From Frankiales bacterium (GTDB taxonomy: Bacteria > Actinomycetota > Actinomycetes > Mycobacteriales > SCTD01): a stretch of 9,178 nt of DNA. Below the pieces are notes generated by a model. The model saw nothing but the letters and a program-made list of their open reading frames with translations. It did not search any database and was not told the origin of the DNA. The position numbers and the translations under genes were made by a program. The stretch spans positions 1 through 9,178 of the forward strand of contig JAODNS010000195.1 of NCBI GenBank assembly GCA_025465145.1. The letters run 5' to 3'. This document shows, in pieces, positions 6,207-9,178 of the stretch (its first letter is position 1; each line of letters starts with the position of its first letter).

Positions 6207-7585
6207 GGCGGATCCCGCTGCGGCTCGAGCTGGTCGGCGCGCTGACGGTGCTGGTGGCGCTGGCGCTGCTCGTCTCCGGGCTGGCGGCGTCGGCGGCGCT
6301 GCGCGGGTACCTCGTCGACCGGGTGGACGAGAACCTCGTGCAGACGGTCCGCGCAAGTGCCGGCCGCGGCCCGGACCGGGACGAGCCACCGCGGCCGCGG
6401 CTGCAGCGGCCGGACGAATACGCGGTGCAGCTCTACGACGGGGACGGCACCGTCGCCCGCGCCTTCGCGGGCCGGTCGCCGGTGGTGCCGGCGGCGCAGG
6501 TGGCCGCGCGCAGTGGGCGCCCGTTCGACGCGGCCGGCGCCGGGCGGCAGTGGCGGGTCGTCGTCATCCCGGTCGCCGGAGGTGCGGCCGCCGTGGCCGC
6601 GGACCTGAGCGAGGTGGGTCGGACGCTGCACCGGCTCGCCCTGCTGGAGCTGGGCATCGGCGCGGCCGTGCTGCTGCTGTTCGCCGGGATCGGGTACGGC
6701 GTGGTGCGCACCAGCCTGCGGCCGCTGGTCGAGGTGGAGCAGACGGCGCAGGGGATCGCGGCGGGGGACCTGACTCGGCGGGTGCCCGAGCACGACCCGC
6801 GTACCGAGGTCGGCCGGCTGTCCCGCGCCCTGAACGCGATGCTCGGCCAGATCGAGCAGGCCTTCCACGCGCAGCAGGCGTCGGAGACGGCAGCGCGCGC
6901 GTCGGAGGAGCGGATGCGCCGCTTCGTGGCCGACGCCTCCCACGAGCTGCGGACCCCGCTGACGTCGATCCGTGGCTTCGCCGAGCTGTACCGGCAGGGC
7001 GCGGTCCCCGTCGGCCCCGACCTGGACCGGGTGATGGGGCGGGTCGAGGGCGAGGCGGCCCGGATGGGGCTGCTCGTCGAGGACCTGCTGCTGCTCGCCC
7101 GCCTCGACCAGCAGCGGCCGCTGCAGCAGGAGCCGGTAGACCTGCTGGTCCTGGCGGCCGATGCGGTGCACGACGCGCAGGCGGTCGCGCCGGAGCGGGC
7201 CATCGCGCTGGACGTCGCGGCCTACGACGCGCCCGTGGTGATCGGGGACGACGCGCGGCTGCGGCAGGTGTTCGCCAACCTGCTGGGCAACGCGCTGACG
7301 CACACGCCGGCCGGGACCCCCGTGACCGTGCGGGTGAGCAGCGGGGACGGGACGGCAGCCGTGGAGGTACGGGACGAGGGTCCCGGGCTGTCACCGGAGG
7401 CGGCGGCGCGCGCGTTCGAGCGCTTCTACCGGGCGGACGCGTCCCGTACGCGCGCGCAGGGCGGCAGCGGGCTGGGGCTGTCGATCGTCGCCGCGCTGGT
7501 GGCCGCGCACGGCGGCTCGATGGAGCTGGACACGGCGGTCGGGCACGGCGCGACGTTCCGCGTCGTCCTCCCCCTCGCCGCCTGA
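6203..7585 (+). CDS. HAMP-containing sensor histidine kinase, partner of the upstream response regulator
   Basis: A 460-residue membrane kinase. Two transmembrane segments (about 11-33 and 145-168) bracket a sensor region of about 110 residues (34-144), rich in Arg/Asp/Pro at first and with QWRVVVIPVAGGAAAVAADL later, a PAS/dCache-poor small extracellular domain of unknown ligand. HAMP covers about 168-220. The HisKA helix carries H247 in ADASHELRTPLTSIRG. ATPase boxes: N359/N363 in NLLGNALTH, G1 DEGPGL (391-396), F box FERFYR (405-410), G2 GSGLGL (421-426). All are intact, so it should be active. GTG 6203 overlaps the regulator stop (GTGA, 6203-6206), indicating translational coupling in one operon. 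The signal sensed cannot be predicted. Confidence 0.96.
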   Translation: MRRIPLRLELVGALTVLVALALLVSGLAASAALRGYLVDRVDENLVQTVRASAGRGPDRDEPPRPRLQRPDEYAVQLYDGDGTVARAFAGRSPVVPAAQVAARSGRPFDAAGAGRQWRVVVIPVAGGAAAVAADLSEVGRTLHRLALLELGIGAAVLLLFAGIGYGVVRTSLRPLVEVEQTAQGIAAGDLTRRVPEHDPRTEVGRLSRALNAMLGQIEQAFHAQQASETAARASEERMRRFVADASHELRTPLTSIRGFAELYRQGAVPVGPDLDRVMGRVEGEAARMGLLVEDLLLLARLDQQRPLQQEPVDLLVLAADAVHDAQAVAPERAIALDVAAYDAPVVIGDDARLRQVFANLLGNALTHTPAGTPVTVRVSSGDGTAAVEVRDEGPGLSPEAAARAFERFYRADASRTRAQGGSGLGLSIVAALVAAHGGSMELDTAVGHGATFRVVLPLAA

Positions 7586-7599
7586 CCCGGTTGTCCCCC

Positions 7600-7646
7600 T
7601 GCGTCCGGCCGCTCGCGCGGGCCGGCTCTACCGTCTGCCGGACGCA
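7600..7646. repeat. 47-bp palindromic repeat, copy 1
   Basis: The 47-bp unit starts TGCGTCCGGC and ends GCCGGACGCA, a perfect 10-bp inverted repeat around a 27-base loop that itself holds GGCC...GGCC. It is identical to the copy at 7685-7731. It starts 14 bases after the kinase stop, in the gap between convergent genes, where a stem-loop could serve as a terminator for either strand. It has the size and shape of a REP-like or MITE-like interspersed element. No open frame or transposase is linked. Confidence 0.85.
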
Positions 7647-7684
7647 AGCCGCGGGGCGGGGCGGGCGCGGATCCCGACCCCCCT

Positions 7685-7731
7685 TGCGTCCGGCCGCTCG
7701 CGCGGGCCGGCTCTACCGTCTGCCGGACGCA
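7685..7731. repeat. 47-bp palindromic repeat, copy 2 (identical, same orientation)
   Basis: This copy is base-for-base identical to 7600-7646 and 85 bp further on. The 38-bp spacer (7647-7684) is very G-rich (GCGGGGCGGGGCGGGCGCGG), with three runs of at least three G and so some quadruplex potential on the plus strand. Perfect identity of both arms and loops suggests a recent duplication or selection on structure. Together the two hairpins could block read-through between the kinase and the MarR gene. Confidence 0.85.
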
Positions 7732-7767
7732 GCAGGCTGGGGGCGGCCGGCAGGCTGGGGGAGGCCG
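7732..7767. repeat. Tandem 18-bp direct repeat, two units
   Basis: Two adjoining units, 7732-7749 and 7750-7767, share GCAGGCTGGGGG and GGCCG and differ at one base (C or A at unit position 13). They lie directly after the second 47-bp palindrome and abut the MarR stop codon. Likely a simple slippage repeat; no function is evident. Confidence 0.75.
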
Positions 7768-8241
7768 TCAGGTGCGGGCGGGGCCGTCCGGGTCGTCGTG
7801 CAGGGCGGCGAGCAGCGCGGTGCTGATCGCCTTCAGCTGCCGCTGCTGCTCGGCGGTGAGCGGGTCGAACACGTGCCGCCGGACGCTCTCGACGTGCAGC
7901 GGCGCGGCGGCCTCCAGCGCGGCGAAGCCCTCGTCCGTCAGCCGCGCGATCTGGCCGCGCTTGTCCTCGGCACAGCTCTCCCGCTTGACCCAGCCCTGGT
8001 CCTCGAGTCGCGCGACGGCGTGCGACAGCCGGCTGCGCGAGGACTGCGAGCGGTCCGCCAGCGCGCTCATCCGCAGCGCCCGCTCCGGCGCCTCGGACAG
8101 CCGGACGAGGATCTCGTAGTACGCGTGCGGGATCTTCGCGTCCCGCTGCAGCTCGCGGTCGAGCTGCTCGAACACCAGCTTGTTGGCGCCGAGGAACGCG
8201 CGCCAGACGGCCTGCTCGTCCGCGCTCAGCCACCTCGTCAT
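7768..8241 (-). CDS. MarR-family winged-helix transcriptional regulator
   Basis: A 157-residue cytoplasmic repressor, of the usual MarR length. N-terminal helix 1 (5-33) and the C-terminal helix (128-149) would form the dimer interface. The winged helix spans about 40-105: AYYEILVRLSEAP, then the recognition region SQSSRSRLSHAVARLEDQG (65-83), and the wing RESCAEDKRGQIARLT with the family DxR pattern. A single Cys (C90) in the wing might allow thiol control, but it is not at the OhrR-type N-terminal position. ATG 8241 is the start; the -10-like TAGGCT lies six bases upstream (leaderless mRNA likely). A perfect operator palindrome sits just above it, consistent with autorepression. Ligand and further targets are unknown; the divergent zinc-ribbon gene is a candidate target. 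Confidence 0.93.
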   Translation of the reverse strand: MTRWLSADEQAVWRAFLGANKLVFEQLDRELQRDAKIPHAYYEILVRLSEAPERALRMSALADRSQSSRSRLSHAVARLEDQGWVKRESCAEDKRGQIARLTDEGFAALEAAAPLHVESVRRHVFDPLTAEQQRQLKAISTALLAALHDDPDGPART

Positions 8242-8279
8242 GCGCTCAGCCTACTCGGGATGTTGAGGGTTCAACATCC
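8242..8279 (-). promoter_or_regulatory. MarR operator palindrome and promoter
   Basis: GGATGTTGA (8258-8266) and TCAACATCC (8271-8279) form a perfect 9-bp inverted repeat with a 4-bp centre (GGGT), the right size for a MarR dimer. On the minus strand it overlaps a TTGAAC -35-like hexamer, 15 bp from a TAGGCT -10-like hexamer that lies six bases before the ATG. Binding there would block transcription. The palindrome is also about 54 bp upstream of the divergent ATG at 8333, so one site could serve both genes. The assignment is by position and symmetry. Confidence 0.7.
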
Positions 8280-8332
8280 ACAGTCGTGTGTCGTGCCCCG
8301 CAACTGTCGGTGCCGCGTGGTGCCATGCGTGC

Positions 8333-8875
8333 ATGGTGCTCCCGACCGCTGCCCAGATCACGGCCACCGAGGTGTTCGGCTCCTTGCGTGTCGCGGTCAT
8401 CCGGGAGCTCGACGCACCCCCGGTCCGCGAGCTGCTCGACCAGCTCGTGGGCCGCGGCTGGCGTCCGCGGCAGCTGCGCGAGCGGGTGGGCGCGCTTCCG
8501 GTGCAGCCCACCAGCGCCCAGGACGCGGCTGTCATCACCGCCGAGCTGCGCCGGCTGCTCGAGGAGCAGTCGCCGAAGCAGCAGTACGACGCGGAGGTGC
8601 AGCGTCGAGCCGCTGAGCGCGAGGACGCCGCACGCGACGCGCCGGTGCCGGCCGCACCGGAGGAGCGCAGCCGCTGGATCGACACCATCCGCGGCAGCCT
8701 GAAGGGCAGCCGGACCCGCGTGCCGTTCGGACCGCCCGTGCGGCTGCGCCCCGACTGCGCGCTCTGCGCGGGGGAGGCCGAGTTCTTCGTACGCCGTGAC
8801 GTCCACCTGTGCAGCAGCTGCGTCGACCTGCTCGCTGCCGGTGAGGTCCGCGCCGAGCCCGCCGAGACCGGCTAG
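8333..8875 (+). CDS. Unrecognised protein with C-terminal zinc-ribbon-like CxxC...CxxC
   Basis: I do not recognise the family. The 180-residue product from ATG 8333 has no signal peptide or membrane segment. Residues 1-57 are predicted helical (VFGSLRVAVIRELDAPPVRELLDQLVGRGWRPRQLRERVG, read in pieces) and look like a small helical DNA- or protein-binding module; 62-105 is a charged, Gln/Glu/Arg-rich helix. Residues 140-164 hold CALC (142-145) and CSSC (160-163), 14 residues apart, a probable structural zinc site. The overall coding bias matches its neighbours. The start is weakly supported: GTG 8288 would add 15 residues (VSCPATVGAAWCHAC), and neither start has a good Shine-Dalgarno site. It is divergent from the MarR gene and overlaps the SpoIIE-type gene by a shared CTAG. 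A regulatory or nucleic-acid role is only inferred. Confidence 0.7.
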   Translation: MVLPTAAQITATEVFGSLRVAVIRELDAPPVRELLDQLVGRGWRPRQLRERVGALPVQPTSAQDAAVITAELRRLLEEQSPKQQYDAEVQRRAAEREDAARDAPVPAAPEERSRWIDTIRGSLKGSRTRVPFGPPVRLRPDCALCAGEAEFFVRRDVHLCSSCVDLLAAGEVRAEPAETG

Positions 8876-9178
8876 CGCAGCAGCCGCGCCACCAGCACCG
8901 AGACGTCGTCGCCGGCCGGCCCCGCAGCATCCGCCGCGCGGAGCAGCAGGTCGGCGGCCGCTTCCGGCTCGGCACCGAGCGCGACCCGGGCGAGCGCGAC
9001 CGCGTCCAGTTCCTCGACGCCGCGGTCGGTCAGCCCGTCCGTGTACAGCACCAGCAGCGCCCCCGCCGGCAGCTCCACCGCCAGCTCGGCCAGCGGCGGC
9101 AGGCACGGGTCGGTCGCCAGGGCGAGCGGCGGGCCCGGAGCCACCGCCAGCTCGCGCACCTCGTCGCTGATCACCAGC
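8872..9178 (-). CDS. SpoIIE-type PP2C serine phosphatase, C-terminal part, cut by window edge
   Basis: The visible 101 residues match the end of the SpoIIE/PPM catalytic domain: a gap-free APGPPLALA strand-turn, ELPAGALLVLYTDGLTDR with the metal-binding Asp of YTDG, and AGPAGDDVSVLVARLL with the terminal GDD metal-binding Asp. Such phosphatases act on phosphorylated anti-anti-sigma factors in partner-switching modules; a sensor domain and kinase/STAS partner may lie beyond the edge. The N-terminal part is outside the window, so domain order cannot be given; GTG at 9174 is internal, not the start. The stop TAG shares its CTAG with the stop of the convergent zinc-ribbon gene. Confidence 0.85.
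   Translation of the reverse strand, partial: LVISDEVRELAVAPGPPLALATDPCLPPLAELAVELPAGALLVLYTDGLTDRGVEELDAVALARVALGAEPEAAADLLLRAADAAGPAGDDVSVLVARLLR

Noticed and set aside
7600..7731. A minimal CRISPR array from the two 47-bp repeats
   Set aside because: Only two units, repeats too long and strongly palindromic, no cas genes, and the single spacer is low-complexity G-rich sequence.
6550..8616. A 688-residue plus-strand reading frame
   Set aside because: It overlaps the histidine kinase in another frame, crosses the palindromic repeats, and is antisense to MarR; composition is Arg/Gly/Ala-rich noise.

Overview
The window is very GC-rich DNA with GTG starts, several weak or missing Shine-Dalgarno sites and a typical high-GC Gram-positive gene set. 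It most likely comes from the chromosome of an Actinomycetota member; I cannot fix the genus from sequence alone. No phage, insertion sequence, CRISPR array, tRNA or rRNA was seen.

Layout from left to right. (a) 1-1445, minus strand: a secreted NlpC/P60 cell-wall hydrolase, followed downstream by a secreted coiled-coil protein cut by the window edge. The pair is preceded (1456-1620, minus) by a clear ydaO/yuaA-type cyclic-di-AMP riboswitch. (b) 1746-2553, plus: a decayed FAD-dependent oxidoreductase (phytoene-desaturase/PYROXD2-like) with one frameshift and loss of its middle. (c) 2555-3304, plus: a secreted or anchored M23 (LytM-type) peptidase. (d) 3319-3463, plus: a yybP-ykoY manganese riboswitch with a mutually exclusive downstream hairpin, ahead of a TMEM165/GDT1 (UPF0016) manganese/cation exporter at 3492-4067. 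(e) 4064-5434, minus: a secreted Asp-box (BNR) beta-propeller-like protein. (f) 5511-7585, plus: an OmpR-family response regulator and its histidine kinase, overlapping by four bases; the gap to (e) carries a direct repeat with an 11-bp period. (g) 7586-7767: two identical 47-bp palindromic elements and a tandem 18-bp repeat between convergent genes. (h) 7768-8241, minus: a MarR regulator with a perfect inverted-repeat operator over its promoter. (i) 8333-8875, plus: an unrecognised protein with a C-terminal CxxC...CxxC zinc-ribbon-like motif. (j) 8872-9178, minus: the C-terminus of a SpoIIE-type PP2C phosphatase, cut by the edge.

The theme is the cell envelope and sensing: two peptidoglycan hydrolases, one under c-di-AMP control; a metal exporter under Mn2+ control; a two-component system beside a secreted protein; and a MarR switch. 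Two convergent gene pairs (4064-4067 and 8872-8875) end on a shared CTAG that gives TAG to both strands. I see no clearly new multi-gene system. The least explained items are the 47-bp palindromes, the zinc-ribbon protein and the possible link between the two-component system and the Asp-box protein.
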